This document shows positions 31,552 through 44,322 of a DNA stretch of 52,927 nt, piece after piece. The stretch's first letter is position 1. Each line of letters starts with the position of its first letter. The position numbers and the translations under genes were made by a program. Below the pieces are notes generated by a model, which had not been told where the DNA came from, did not search any database, and worked only from the letters and a program-made list of their open reading frames with translations. The DNA is taken from NCBI GenBank assembly GCA_027310365.1, contig DAIDAY010000003.1, forward strand, positions 1 to 52,927, read 5' to 3'. The stretch comes from a bacterium. Its GTDB lineage: Bacteria; Patescibacteriota; Minisyncoccia; UBA6257; GWB1-50-10.

Positions 31552-31767
31552 TTATTTCCTCACAAATGGCAAAAGGCCCATCACCCTTGCCTGCTTGATG
31601 GCTTTGGCCAGCCGCCGCTGATGCTTCGCGCAGATATGCGTATGTCGCGGATCAATAATTTTAAGTTGGCTGGAAACGAACTTTCTCAGCGTCTCCACAT
31701 CATGATAATCAATCACTCGCGAATTCTGCGAGCAAAAAAAGCACTGTTTTTGGGATAGTTTCGTCAT
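31552..31767 (-). CDS. rpsR: Small ribosomal subunit protein bS18
   Basis: A 71-residue basic protein of the 30S platform that pairs with bS6. It has the family core ([51 protein letters not shown]). The N-terminal CFFC pair, with a C-terminal CxxH, suggests the zinc-binding form. It is last in the rpsF-ssb-rpsR operon, 6 bp after ssb. Confidence 0.96.
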   Translation of the reverse strand: [71 protein letters not shown]

Positions 31768-31773
31768 AATCTT

Positions 31774-32214
31774 TTAAAAGGGAATGTCTTCCGGTTTTAT
31801 TTCGGAGTCCTCCAAATTGATTTCCGGCAACTCTTCTTTCGCGGAGTTTGTCTCTTCGCTCCGCTCTTCCGGCGTGACCGCGCCGCCCGCCCGCTGCCCA
31901 AGCTGCATGCGCTCGGCGACGACCTCGGTTGTCTTCCTCTGCACGCCCTGCTTATCTTGCCACGAACGCGTTTGGAGGTGCCCCTCAATCAAAACGGAGC
32001 TCCCCTTTTTCAGAAACTGGTTCGCAATCTCCGCTTGCCTTCCCCACATCACGATGTTGTGAAACTCGGTTTTTTTCTGGCGCTGCCCGGATCGGTCGGA
32101 AAAGAAACTGTTCGTGGCGACGCCGAACGAACATACCGATTGCCCCCCTGGCGTCTGCCGAAGTTCCGGATCCCGGGTGAGGTTGCCCACTATGAAGACT
32201 TTGTTGAGATTCAT
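31774..32214 (-). CDS. ssb: Single-stranded DNA-binding protein
   Basis: A 146-residue OB-fold protein that coats single-stranded DNA at the fork. The start is MNLNKVFIVGNLTRDPELRQTPGGQSVCSFGVATN, typical of SSB, followed by EFHNIVMWGRQAEIANQFLKKGSSVLIEGHLQTRSWQDKQGV. The acidic C-terminal tip (EIKPEDIPF) that recruits partner proteins is intact. It lies between rpsF and rpsR as in many bacteria; the 144-bp gap to rpsF holds an ATCCTGC/GCAGGAT inverted repeat ending at its start codon. Confidence 0.96.
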   Translation of the reverse strand: MNLNKVFIVGNLTRDPELRQTPGGQSVCSFGVATNSFFSDRSGQRQKKTEFHNIVMWGRQAEIANQFLKKGSSVLIEGHLQTRSWQDKQGVQRKTTEVVAERMQLGQRAGGAVTPEERSEETNSAKEELPEINLEDSEIKPEDIPF

Positions 32215-32347
32215 CCTGCGCCTTTAAAGAATCATAGCCGTTCCGGCATATGAATCTTTGTTTTTTGTGTGACCTTTACAATTACTCATGCGATGGATGG
32301 TTTAAACTTTTGTTTTGCTATACCGCAATCCCTTACGAGTGCAGGAT
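32213..32347. repeat. Weak stop-to-start hairpin, rpsF to ssb
   Basis: ATCCTGC (32213-32219, overlapping the ssb ATG) and GCAGGAT (32341-32347) are a perfect 7-bp inverted repeat closing most of the rpsF-ssb gap. Same architecture as family D, shorter stem. Confidence 0.35.
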
Positions 32348-32358
32348 TCATGGCCTTC

Positions 32359-32749
32359 TTAATTCAGGATTTCTTCTATTTTCTTTTCCAAGCTTTCATT
32401 CGTCAGGATACCTTCCTCTTTTTTCTTGAACGAGGGCGCATAGGCCGACCGCTCCCGGAACGTCGAAAATTCAGACCGTTCCGCCGTTTTCCGCTCACCC
32501 GCCACGGTAATGATATACCGCAGAGTAAAATTCCCTGAGTTCAGCGTTTCGCGTATCTTTTGGACAGCTTCGGGATTGACGGAGAATTCAATAGTACCCA
32601 AAAACGCGTATGACTCTCTCCGGATCGGGTAGCCGAGCTGCATTTTACGCAATTCTTTCTCAGCGAAGATTTCAACTCCGTTCTTTTGGAGCGCTTCCTT
32701 GACGCCTGCGGTACTTTCGTCCTTCAGCCAAAAGGTTATTTCATATCTT

Positions 32750-32769
<20 letters not shown>
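32359..32769 (-). CDS. rpsF: Small ribosomal subunit protein bS6
   Basis: A 136-residue bS6 with the ferredoxin-like fold (YEITFWLKDESTAGVKEALQKNGVEIFAEKELRKMQLGYPIRRESYAFLGTIEF). A C-terminal extension of about 40 charged residues follows the domain and has no clear counterpart. The start lies 20 bp inside the end of rpoC, so bS6 is coupled to RNA polymerase beta' in the same transcript, which is an unusual neighbour for it. Confidence 0.92.
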
Positions 32770-36433
<3,664 letters not shown>

Positions 36434-36440
36434 GGTAGCG

Positions 36441-39400
36441 CTATTCCTCGTTGTCCGTTCGTTCGTCTTCGCGGCCTTTTTCATATTCATAACTTACGTC
36501 GAGTCCGAGTGATTTCATTTCCGAAACCAGAACGTTGAACGAGGCGGGAACGTTCGGTTTCCTGATCTCCTGACCCCTGATGATTGCTTCAAAAGCAGCC
36601 GATCGTCCCAAGACGTCGTCTGACTTTATCGTCAGCATTTCCTGGAGCGTGTGCGCCGCCCCATATCCTTCCAAGGCCCATACTTCCATTTCCCCGAAGC
36701 GCTGTCCGCCGAGGTTCGCCTTTCCGCCCAACGGCTGTTGCGTTATCAGGGAATAAGGGCCCGTCGAGCGCACATGCATCTTGTCTTCCACAAGGTGATT
36801 TAATTTCATGATGTACATGTAGCCTACCGTGATCGGATCGGGAAAGGGCTGCCCCGTAAGGCCGTTGACGACTTTCATTTTCCCACTCGGATGATATCCA
36901 GCCGTCTTCAATTCTTCTTTGATGTCCTCTTCGGTCGCACCGACAAATCCCTGGACGATCGCCCGATAGCCGTGCTTCTTGGCTGCCAAACCGAGACTCA
37001 CTTCCATGATTTGGCCTAAGTTCATTCTGGTCACGACACCCAGCGGATTCAGGACGATGTCCACCGGCGTTCCGTCTTCTAGGTACGGCATGTCTTCAAT
37101 TCTTCTCACTTGGGCAATGACACCTTTGTTGCCGTAGCGGCCCGCCAGCTTGTCGCCGGCTTTTATTTTGCGGAGCTGCGCCACCTCGACTTGTATCTTC
37201 TTGATGATTCCCGGATCGAGCTTGTCGCCCTTGTCGCGGGAGAAAATTTTGATGCCGATAACCCTTCCCTCTTTGCCGTGCGGCAACGTGAGAGAGGTGT
37301 CTTTGATATCGCGCGCCTTCTCGCCGAAAATAGCCCGGAGCAGCCGTTCTTCCGACGTGAGCTCTGACTCGCCCTTCGGCGAAATCTTGCCGACCAGGAT
37401 GTCGTTCGCCCGCACTTCGGCCCCGATCCGGATGATGCCTTCCGCATCGAGGTTCCTCAGTTTTTCTTCCGAAACGTTCGGAATGTCGGGTGTCGTGATT
37501 TCAAGGCCCAGTTTCGTGTCTTTGACGAGGCAGGTATGCGTGTCGATGTACACCGAGGTAAACAAATCCTCGCGGGCGACCTGCTCGGAAATCACGATGG
37601 CGTCTTCGAAGTTCGCGCCGTAGAACGGAACGAATGCGACGAGAAGATTTTTCCCGAGCGCCAAAACGCCGTCCTCCGTCGCCGGACCATCGGCCAAAAC
37701 CATCCCCGGTTTCACCTTGTCGCCCGTAAGTACCCGAGGCTTCTGAGACATACAGGTCGAATTATTGGACCTCTTGAATTTATACAAACGATAAATCTTG
37801 TTCCCCTTTTCCGTTTTGACGGTTATCGAATCCGCATCGACTTCCGAAACGACGCCGGCGGCATCGGCGACGATGACTTGCCCTGAATCTCTGGCTGTTT
37901 TTTCTTCGAGTCCTGTGCAGACGAGCGGCGCTTCCGCCCGGAGCGGCGGCACCGCTTGGCGCTGCATATTGGAGCCCATAAGAACCCTGTTCGCATCATT
38001 GTGTTCCAAAAATGGAATGAGCGACGTCGCGATACTGACCATTTGATTCGTCGAAACGTCGATTAGATCGACTTCGCTGACGGGGCAAGTCGACGGATTG
38101 CCCTTCACTCGCGCCGGAACCACATTCTCCAAAATTCCCCCGTCTTCGCCGATCTTCACGTCGGCCTGCGTAATGTTGTACTTCTCCTCATCAAAAGCGT
38201 TGAGCCATATCAGCTTGTTGGTAATCTTCCCGTTTTCCACCTTGAAGTACGGCGTTTCCAAAAAGCCGAACTCATTGATGCGTGTGCAGATCGCGAACGA
38301 GTTGACGATACCGATGTTGGCGCCTTCCGGCGTTTGTATCGGGCAGATTTTTCCGTAGTACGACAGGTGCACATCCCTGACCTCGAAACCGGCGCGTTCC
38401 CTCGTAAGTCCGCCGGGGCCCATGGAAGATAATCTCCTCTTATGTTCGAGTTCGGCAAGGGGGTTCACTTGATCCATAAACTGGGAAAGCGTCGAAGCCG
38501 CGAAAAAATCTTTCACGACGGACGTCAGGAGCTTATAGTTGACGAGCTGCGCCGGTTGGAGTGTCGAGCGGTCAAGCGTCGACATTTTATCCTGGACGCC
38601 CCTCTTTAATCTCGCGAAACCGATCCGGAGGCGGAGCTGTACCAGCTCGCCGACCGATCTGATTCTCCGATTACCCAGATGGTCGATGTCGTCCGGCCTC
38701 GCGGATAAATCGTTGTTTAACCTGATGATTTCGGCAACCGTCAGGATCAGATCGTCCAAATCCAAAACGCGATTGTCTTTTTTCTGGAGAGCTAATCGTT
38801 GATTGAATTTATAGCGTCCGACGGGACTCAAGTCGTACCGGTCGAATCTCGAAAACATCGGTTCAATGAGAAATTTCGCGTTTTCGAGCGTCGCGAGCTC
38901 TCCGGGACGCAACCGCTTGTAGATTTCCAAGAATGATTCATCCCTCGTTTTTGCTTCATCTTTGCCGAGTGTGACGTCGATGTACTTCAGCTTGCCGGTA
39001 TCAACCCCGGCGAAAGCCTTCCTGATCGCTTCGTTGGTTTCCGCGCCGAATACCCGCAACAGTTCCGTTATCGGAGCTTTTCTCCTCCGATCGATCTTCA
39101 CGGTGATGATGCCGTCGGCTTCCGTTTCGAATTCGAGCCAAGCTCCCCGGTTCGGAATCACTTTCGCGCCGAAAAGCTGCCTTCCCCGCCATACGTTCGA
39201 CGTAAAATAAGCGCCCGGCGAACGGATGATTTGAGAAACGACGACGCGTTCCACGCCGTTCACGATGAACGTCCCCCGCTCAGTCATCACCGGAAAATCG
39301 CCGAGGTATACCTCCTGCACCCTGGTCTCCTTGGTCAACTTGTTCGCCAGCTTAATGTTCGCCCGGAGAGGGACTTCGTAGGTCAAGTCTTTCTCAAGCG

Positions 39401-39617
39401 ACTGCCGTTCCGTGTACTTCGGCTCGTCGAATTTATAATCGAGGAAACTCAACTCTAGTTCGCTCCCGCCGTGATCCTTGATAGGCGATATTTCGTCGAA
39501 GAGTTCGCGGAGGCCTTTTTCCAAAAACCACCGGTATGAGTCGATTTGGATTCCCAGCCAGTTCCCCGGCGCAAACGATGGACCTTTATAGTACGAAAAA
39601 ACTTTTGTTTTCGGCAT
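36441..39617 (-). CDS. rpoB: DNA-directed RNA polymerase subunit beta
   Basis: The 1058-residue beta subunit, compact compared with about 1340 in E. coli. The start MPKTKVFSYYKGPSFAPG is clear. The rifampicin region reads LSQFMDQVNPLAELEHKRR then LSSMGPGGLTRERAG, so the residues most often altered in resistance are the usual sensitive ones by eye. Later blocks include PIQTPEGANIGIV, GKNLLVAFVPFYGANFEDA, and GGKANLGGQRFGEMEVWALEGYGA at the C-terminus. Upstream are mltG and rodA rather than the usual rplJ-rplL. Confidence 0.97.
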   Translation of the reverse strand: MPKTKVFSYYKGPSFAPGNWLGIQIDSYRWFLEKGLRELFDEISPIKDHGGSELELSFLDYKFDEPKYTERQSLEKDLTYEVPLRANIKLANKLTKETRVQEVYLGDFPVMTERGTFIVNGVERVVVSQIIRSPGAYFTSNVWRGRQLFGAKVIPNRGAWLEFETEADGIITVKIDRRRKAPITELLRVFGAETNEAIRKAFAGVDTGKLKYIDVTLGKDEAKTRDESFLEIYKRLRPGELATLENAKFLIEPMFSRFDRYDLSPVGRYKFNQRLALQKKDNRVLDLDDLILTVAEIIRLNNDLSARPDDIDHLGNRRIRSVGELVQLRLRIGFARLKRGVQDKMSTLDRSTLQPAQLVNYKLLTSVVKDFFAASTLSQFMDQVNPLAELEHKRRLSSMGPGGLTRERAGFEVRDVHLSYYGKICPIQTPEGANIGIVNSFAICTRINEFGFLETPYFKVENGKITNKLIWLNAFDEEKYNITQADVKIGEDGGILENVVPARVKGNPSTCPVSEVDLIDVSTNQMVSIATSLIPFLEHNDANRVLMGSNMQRQAVPPLRAEAPLVCTGLEEKTARDSGQVIVADAAGVVSEVDADSITVKTEKGNKIYRLYKFKRSNNSTCMSQKPRVLTGDKVKPGMVLADGPATEDGVLALGKNLLVAFVPFYGANFEDAIVISEQVAREDLFTSVYIDTHTCLVKDTKLGLEITTPDIPNVSEEKLRNLDAEGIIRIGAEVRANDILVGKISPKGESELTSEERLLRAIFGEKARDIKDTSLTLPHGKEGRVIGIKIFSRDKGDKLDPGIIKKIQVEVAQLRKIKAGDKLAGRYGNKGVIAQVRRIEDMPYLEDGTPVDIVLNPLGVVTRMNLGQIMEVSLGLAAKKHGYRAIVQGFVGATEEDIKEELKTAGYHPSGKMKVVNGLTGQPFPDPITVGYMYIMKLNHLVEDKMHVRSTGPYSLITQQPLGGKANLGGQRFGEMEVWALEGYGAAHTLQEMLTIKSDDVLGRSAAFEAIIRGQEIRKPNVPASFNVLVSEMKSLGLDVSYEYEKGREDERTDNEE

Positions 39618-39649
39618 GTGTTATGGCGCTGCTTTTGCGACGATCGACG

Positions 39650-40666
39650 TTATAAATATTTTGCTTGTTTTTGGCTATTCTCCTGGAGCGTTTTCGAAAA
39701 GAAAACGGTTCCGGAAGCGTTGGAAAAATAGTAGAGGTAGGGCGTTGAAAGAGGCGCGAGGGCGGCTTGAATGGCGCCTCTGCCGGGATTTGCGATCGGC
39801 GTCGGCGTCAAACCGGCAAACGTGTAGGTATTATAAGGGGAATCGATTTTCTTGTCGTTTCCCGTGGGAACAACTGCGGGGCACGTGAGAAGCGTACCGT
39901 TGCACTTCGCGTAACTTAAGGTTGCGTCAACCTGAAGCGGCATGCCGATCGCCAACCGCTTGAGAAGGATGCCCGCCACCGTTTCCCGATCGCTCGCGCT
40001 CGCCACCTCCCGCTCCACGTAAGAAGCGAGAATAAGTCTGTCGTACCAATTTTTTCCATCCACGAGGAACGGCCACGCTTTCAATTCGAAGGTGTCGAGG
40101 AGCGTCCTGACGACATCGGCAGCATTGGCATTGAGATTGAAACTATAGGTATCGGGGAAAAGAAACCCCTCGAGGGAAGTCGCTCCCGCGAGGAATTGGT
40201 ACTGCGGGAAAAGATTTTGAAAATCGAAGTTGATCAAGGAACCCCTCGCAATGACTCCTTTCCCGGAAAGAATGGTGTCGATATCCTTGATGGTGGCACC
40301 CTCGGGTATTTGAACGGTCACGTCGTTCCTGACGCCCGCCGTGAGAATCCCCACGATCTGGGGAACGCTCATAGTGCCAGCCAGTTCGTATATTCCTGGC
40401 TTGAATTTTGTCGCCGAACCGGTCAGGAGTGAATAAATTTTGAAAACGACGATTGATTTTACGAGAGATGCTTGGGAAAGTTTCGCGCCGATTTCCCTGA
40501 AGCCTTCTCCTTTTTCAATGGAAATGCGCGCGGGCGCCATGACGGCAAATGAAGGTTCCAGGCCGTAGAAAAAGTAAGCCACCATAAGAATAAAAATTAA
40601 AAAAATTCCCGAAACGACGAGGAAACGCGAAGCGACTCGTCCTCTTTTATGTAAGGTTGGTTGCAT
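39650..40666 (-). CDS. mltG: Endolytic murein transglycosylase MltG (YceG-like)
   Basis: A 338-residue membrane-anchored lytic transglycosylase that cuts nascent glycan strands and sets their length. An N-terminal membrane helix (about 14-34) is followed by a LysM-like segment (RISIEKGEGFREIGAKLSQ), VQIPEGATIKDI, LEGFLFPDTYSF, and the catalytic region LASYVEREVAS with its glutamate. The C-terminal SPYNTYTFAGLTPTPIANPGRGAIQAAL block is characteristic. It lies 5 bp after rodA, a sensible functional pair, and precedes rpoB. Confidence 0.95.
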   Translation of the reverse strand: MQPTLHKRGRVASRFLVVSGIFLIFILMVAYFFYGLEPSFAVMAPARISIEKGEGFREIGAKLSQASLVKSIVVFKIYSLLTGSATKFKPGIYELAGTMSVPQIVGILTAGVRNDVTVQIPEGATIKDIDTILSGKGVIARGSLINFDFQNLFPQYQFLAGATSLEGFLFPDTYSFNLNANAADVVRTLLDTFELKAWPFLVDGKNWYDRLILASYVEREVASASDRETVAGILLKRLAIGMPLQVDATLSYAKCNGTLLTCPAVVPTGNDKKIDSPYNTYTFAGLTPTPIANPGRGAIQAALAPLSTPYLYYFSNASGTVFFSKTLQENSQKQAKYL

Positions 40667-40671
40667 TGGCC

Positions 40672-41751
40672 CTAACGGGATTCGATTTTAATATGTTGGA
40701 TTATACCGATAAGTACGGCGATAGTCAATATACTGGACCCCCCGTAGCTTACAAACGGCAGCGTGATGCCCGTAACCGGGAGGAGGCCGATATTGGCTCC
40801 GGTATTGATGAGTATTTGAGTGAGAAGAACTACGCTTGTCCCGAAAACAAGAAACTTAAAACTGTTGCTTTGGGCCCTCAATCCGATGTGTTCTAATCTA
40901 TAAAAAATGAAGAGAAAAGTCAACAAGAGCACCAGATCGCCGAATAATCCCCATTCCTCGGAGAAAGCGGCGAAAATAAAGTCGGCTTGAGCTTCGGGTA
41001 AAAAGCGGAATTGCGTCTCGGTGCCTTGGCCGAATCCCTTGCCCCAAAAGCCGGCCGAACCGATGGCAATCTTGGCCTGGATGACGTTGTAGTTGATTCC
41101 CAAAGGATCGCTTGCGGGAGAGAGGAAGGCGACGAGACGATCCCTCTGGTAGCCCTTCAGGAAAAAGCTCCACATAACGACAAATACCAGGAGAAAAACA
41201 AGGAGGCCGATGAAAAATCTCTTCTTATTGATGCCGCCGATCAGAATAAAACCGAGCCAAATATATCCCATGATGATGGTAGAACCGAAGTCGGGCTGGA
41301 TGGCCGTCAATGTTGCGGGGAGCAATGTCAAACCGAGCGATTCAAGGAGATACTTCGATCTCCAAGCGGCAACATAACGCCTCGCGAAGAAACCCGCCAG
41401 AACGAGAATGAGGGCGAGTTTCGCAAATTCCGCCGGCTCAAACTGAAGCGAGCCTATTGCGAGCCAGCTCGTGGTTCCGCGGATGAGACGTGATTGGAGA
41501 TCGGAGACGACCAGCATCAGAACGCTGAAAGCGTAAAAGCCGTAGGTAAAAACGGGCCATTGCAAAATCCAGTGCCAATTGATTCGGCTCCCTCCAACGA
41601 TTACCAGGAAACCGATCGCGTACCATATAATCTGCCGCTGGAAGAAGGTTTGGTTGTAGGGGGCCAAGACAACGAGGCTTACGGCCGCGAGAATAACCAA
41701 ACATCCCATCAAGACCCAATCCATTTTTTTCAGGTTATTTACAACATTCAT
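40672..41751 (-). CDS. rodA: SEDS family glycan polymerase, RodA type
   Basis: A 359-residue polytopic membrane protein that polymerises lipid II for side-wall growth. Family segments: RGTTSWLAIGSLQFEPAEFAKLALIL, IQPDFGSTIIM, the SDPLGINYNVIQAKIAIGSAG block, FLPEAQADFIFAAFSEEWG with the catalytic-type acidic residues, and GLLPVTGITLPFVSYGGSS. The pairing with MltG and the absence of division genes nearby favour RodA over FtsW. I start it at 41751 (MNVVNNLKKMDW); the hairpin-closed family A element lies 8 bp upstream. Confidence 0.92.
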   Translation of the reverse strand: MNVVNNLKKMDWVLMGCLVILAAVSLVVLAPYNQTFFQRQIIWYAIGFLVIVGGSRINWHWILQWPVFTYGFYAFSVLMLVVSDLQSRLIRGTTSWLAIGSLQFEPAEFAKLALILVLAGFFARRYVAAWRSKYLLESLGLTLLPATLTAIQPDFGSTIIMGYIWLGFILIGGINKKRFFIGLLVFLLVFVVMWSFFLKGYQRDRLVAFLSPASDPLGINYNVIQAKIAIGSAGFWGKGFGQGTETQFRFLPEAQADFIFAAFSEEWGLFGDLVLLLTFLFIFYRLEHIGLRAQSNSFKFLVFGTSVVLLTQILINTGANIGLLPVTGITLPFVSYGGSSILTIAVLIGIIQHIKIESR

Positions 41752-41759
41752 GGTATTGA

Positions 41760-41919
41760 GATCGCATGTGACTGCGCACAAACGCGCTATGCTCAATCTC
41801 GGCGAGAGATTTGGCCGCTCGCTCTCCCGCCGGTCCGCGGACCGGCGGGAGCCATGTCCGCCCCGCTTGCGCAGGCAAGCCGTCCTGCGAGATAGTTTGT
41901 TGAACGGTCAAATGCGATC
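41760..41919. repeat. Family A element, copy 4, closed by its own stem
   Basis: Closing arms GATCGCATGTGAC (41760-41772) and GGTCAAATGCGATC (41906-41919). The inside is family A in reverse orientation: GCGCTATGCTC, CTCGCTCTCCCGCC with a GGTCCGCGGACC palindrome in the variable part, then CCCGCTTGCGCAGGCAAGCC and GTCCTGCGAGATAGTTTG. Confidence 0.75.
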
Positions 41920-41945
41920 CCACTTCATTTTAAACGAATAACCAA

Positions 41946-42086
41946 GAAAATCCACGATATTCTCCGGCAGTTCTCGGAGGTGAGTGAGCTTGGTTCTCGG
42001 GAAAGAGGTCACAAGCCGAGAGCGCAGGGTGACGCTTGCCGCTGAAGCAAGCGAACGACCGGTGCCGGAGAGTATCGTGGATTTTC
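41946..42086. repeat. Family B element, copy 1, closed by its own stem
   Basis: Closing arms (41946-41969 and 42063-42086) are 24 bp with 23 pairs, for example CACGATATTCTCCGGCA with TGCCGGAGAGTATCGTG. The core has GTTCTCGGAGGTGAGTGAGC, AAGCCGAGAGCGCAGGGTG, an internal hairpin CGCTTGC-CGCTGAA-GCAAGCG and GACCGGTGCCGG. It ends 2 bp from the stop of the Cys-motif protein gene. Confidence 0.8.
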
Positions 42087-42088
42087 AC

Positions 42089-42871
42089 TCACTCTCCTGG
42101 TGATAAGAAGACTTGAGTCTTGACAGCGGCTAAATCGGTTCCGGCAAAGATGCTGGTCGGGAAATAAACCGAGAAGCTGGAGGTTGCAAAGCTCGCCAAA
42201 CTATTCAAGGTTGTATGGCCGGCGAAAATAGGATTGCCGTATTTATCGAGGATAAAGGCAACAACATCGACGGAGGGAACGCTGAAGGCGCTTCCATTTT
42301 GAACGATGCCGGAAACTTGGATCGCGTTGGTTGTCGTCGAAAGGGAAGGCCCTGTCGGCAGCGAAAGACTCGGCACAAGGAAATCGGAAGACCGCGTCCA
42401 CGATTCTCCTCCCAGGAGTCGAACCTCGGCATTCGATATTTTTCCAATGACATCCGAGGCGCCGTCATATTCGACAACGACATACTTCGATTCGCCCGGC
42501 ATCACGCCGCTCGAACCGTCCACGATCCCCACGGAGTTCCCGCTCTCATCAGAAAACGAAACGGAGTAAGGGAAACTCTGGAGTCCCAAATCCACATTGG
42601 CGTTCACGAAATTCACCACTGCGAACGCTTTTCCCAGATCGGCAGTTTTGAAAATCTGAGGCGTTCCCTGCATGCCGAGCGGCTTTGCATTCTTCAAATA
42701 GCAGGGAATGCAAGGTCCGCCACAGTCGACTCCGGTTTCCCCCTGATTCTGGATATTGTCGAAACAAGAGGGAGCGGGAGTGAATTTCGGCGCAAGGATC
42801 AAAAATAAAATCAAACCCACTATGATCACATAGGAAAAACCGTATATCAATTGTTTCGTGTTGCGAGACAT
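42089..42871 (-). CDS. Membrane-anchored envelope protein with Cys motif
   Basis: A 260-residue protein with one N-terminal membrane helix (about 11-30) and a large extracytoplasmic region. Just after the helix is a cysteine-rich loop, CFDNIQNQGETGVDCGG followed by PCIPC (four cysteines), which resembles short metal- or disulphide-bearing loops seen in envelope proteins of these bacteria. The rest is Ser/Thr/Val-rich beta-type sequence like an immunoglobulin-like domain. No catalytic motif is seen. The start at 42871 (MSRNTKQLIYG) places the helix near the N-terminus. A family B element follows its stop codon. Confidence 0.75.
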   Translation of the reverse strand: MSRNTKQLIYGFSYVIIVGLILFLILAPKFTPAPSCFDNIQNQGETGVDCGGPCIPCYLKNAKPLGMQGTPQIFKTADLGKAFAVVNFVNANVDLGLQSFPYSVSFSDESGNSVGIVDGSSGVMPGESKYVVVEYDGASDVIGKISNAEVRLLGGESWTRSSDFLVPSLSLPTGPSLSTTTNAIQVSGIVQNGSAFSVPSVDVVAFILDKYGNPIFAGHTTLNSLASFATSSFSVYFPTSIFAGTDLAAVKTQVFLSPGE

Positions 42872-42912
42872 AGCAGGGAACGCCTCAAAAATCAAAGCTC
42901 AAAATGCAACGT

Positions 42913-43653
42913 TTAAGCTTGAAATCTACGAAGTTCTCGGTTTCGGTTTTGAGATGTCAGATGTGACCTTTGCACTTGGTTAAATATCTTTTTCAATTCC
43001 GTCTTATTGACGCTTGCCCCGCCGATGAGGACACCGTCGATTTCTTGGCGATCGAGAAAACGAAGAATGTTCTCCCCCTGAACCGATCCTCCATACAGAA
43101 CCCTCGCGCCCGTTATCCCCTTAATAAATTTTGTCATTGCGGCGCTCTCCTCGGGCACGTCCGATTTCCCCGTCCCGATGGCCCATACCGGCTCATAGGC
43201 GACGATCAAGCTGACGTTGCGAGGAACGCTTTTCAGTTGCCGGGCAACGAATTTTTTGGCTTCTTCGACGCCCTTCTTCCTTATCGACCACGGTTCGCCG
43301 ACGCAGAGGATTATTTTCAAACCCGCACGGGCAGCGGCTTCGAGTTTTTTCGCAACCACCTCGTCGGTTTCGCCGAAGTATTTTCTCCTCTCTGAATGAC
43401 CTACGAGAATCCACTCGGCGCCGACGCTCTTCACCATGGAGGCTGAAATTTCCCCCGTGAAAGCTCCCCGCTGTTCCCAAAATATGTTCTGCGCCCCGAG
43501 AGCCGCTTTTGTTGTCTTTTCGGCAATGCTGCCCAAAAAAATCGAAGGGGCAAAAAGCACGACTCCCTTCTTGTCGGAAAGGAGCGCGAGCCGTCGCGCT
43601 TCTTTTTCCGTTGCGGGGTTCAATTTCCAATTGAGAGCGATGATTTTCGCCAT
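42913..43653 (-). CDS. tpiA: Triosephosphate isomerase
   Basis: Interconverts dihydroxyacetone phosphate and glyceraldehyde 3-phosphate in glycolysis. The 246-residue protein has NWKLNP (Asn8, Lys10), WILVGHSERRKYFGE (catalytic His), the IVAYEPVWAIGTGK loop with the catalytic Glu, and VLYGGSVQ near the phosphate site. The start is the ATG at 43653 (MAKIIALNWK). The last 20 residues (after KKIFNQVQ, reading RSHLTSQNRNRELRRFQA) are basic, not part of the family fold, and probably come from spacer sequence. Confidence 0.95.
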   Translation of the reverse strand: MAKIIALNWKLNPATEKEARRLALLSDKKGVVLFAPSIFLGSIAEKTTKAALGAQNIFWEQRGAFTGEISASMVKSVGAEWILVGHSERRKYFGETDEVVAKKLEAAARAGLKIILCVGEPWSIRKKGVEEAKKFVARQLKSVPRNVSLIVAYEPVWAIGTGKSDVPEESAAMTKFIKGITGARVLYGGSVQGENILRFLDRQEIDGVLIGGASVNKTELKKIFNQVQRSHLTSQNRNRELRRFQA

Positions 43654-43725
43654 TGAATAAATTTTACCTCCACACCTGGACGAGGGCAACATTCTTTTCC
43701 CGTACATTCTCGTTCCGGTGCGGGG

Positions 43726-44322
43726 TTAGCGCGGATACCGCTTAAACCAAACGTTCAGTTTTACCGCCAGCATATCGATGATGTCCTCCACCCCCGGCAA
43801 GCGCTTCGCGGCGCGGACGCTTTCCGGCGGCAATTCTTTTATCTTCAACCCCAAGAGTTCCGCCAACACGAGGGATTCAAATCTGAACCCCCGGCCATCC
43901 CGGGAAAGAAGACGGAAAATCTTCGCGGATGCCTCCTCGCTGAAACAGAGAAGCCCGCCGCGGGCGGCGACGATATCATAGCCTTCCTTGAAAGAGCGGA
44001 TAATGCCGTTGAATTTTTCGATTGACGCTCCTTCTCCATCCTCAAGAAGGAGGTGGTAGCTTCCCTTTGCTCCCAGCATTCCCGCCTTCACGGCATAGCT
44101 TTTTTTCCTCCCCTCCCGGCCATTCACGATCCTCAGGGAAGGAAGAAAGGCGCCTATTTTCTGAAGCATTTCAGCCGTTCCATCGCCGGAATTGTTATTC
44201 GCCACGACAATTTCAAAAGAACAGCCAAGAGATTTGAGGCGGCGATCGGCGTCGAAAAGCAGAAGCGGCAGCTGCTTGTCCTCGCCGGCAACGGGTATGA
44301 CAATCGATAGGAAGGGTTTCAT
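43726..44322 (-). CDS. Glycosyltransferase family 2-like protein
   Basis: A 198-residue GT-A-fold protein. It begins MKPFLSIVIPVAGEDKQLPLLL, with EIVVANNNSGDGTAEML typical of GT2 dolichol-phosphate-mannose-synthase-like enzymes, and AVKAGMLGAKGSYHLLLEDGEGAS where the metal-binding DxD (usually MDADL) is expected. The DAD is replaced by EDGEG, so catalysis is uncertain. The C-terminal part (FRLLSRDGRGFRFESLVLAELLGLKIKELPPE) still resembles the GT2 acceptor side. No membrane helices are present. The start codon lies in a family D arm. Confidence 0.78.
   Translation of the reverse strand: MKPFLSIVIPVAGEDKQLPLLLFDADRRLKSLGCSFEIVVANNNSGDGTAEMLQKIGAFLPSLRIVNGREGRKKSYAVKAGMLGAKGSYHLLLEDGEGASIEKFNGIIRSFKEGYDIVAARGGLLCFSEEASAKIFRLLSRDGRGFRFESLVLAELLGLKIKELPPESVRAAKRLPGVEDIIDMLAVKLNVWFKRYPR

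Noticed and set aside
41760-42086. Complete insertion sequence
   Set aside because: No transposase frame, no target duplications seen, and closing repeats differ between copies.
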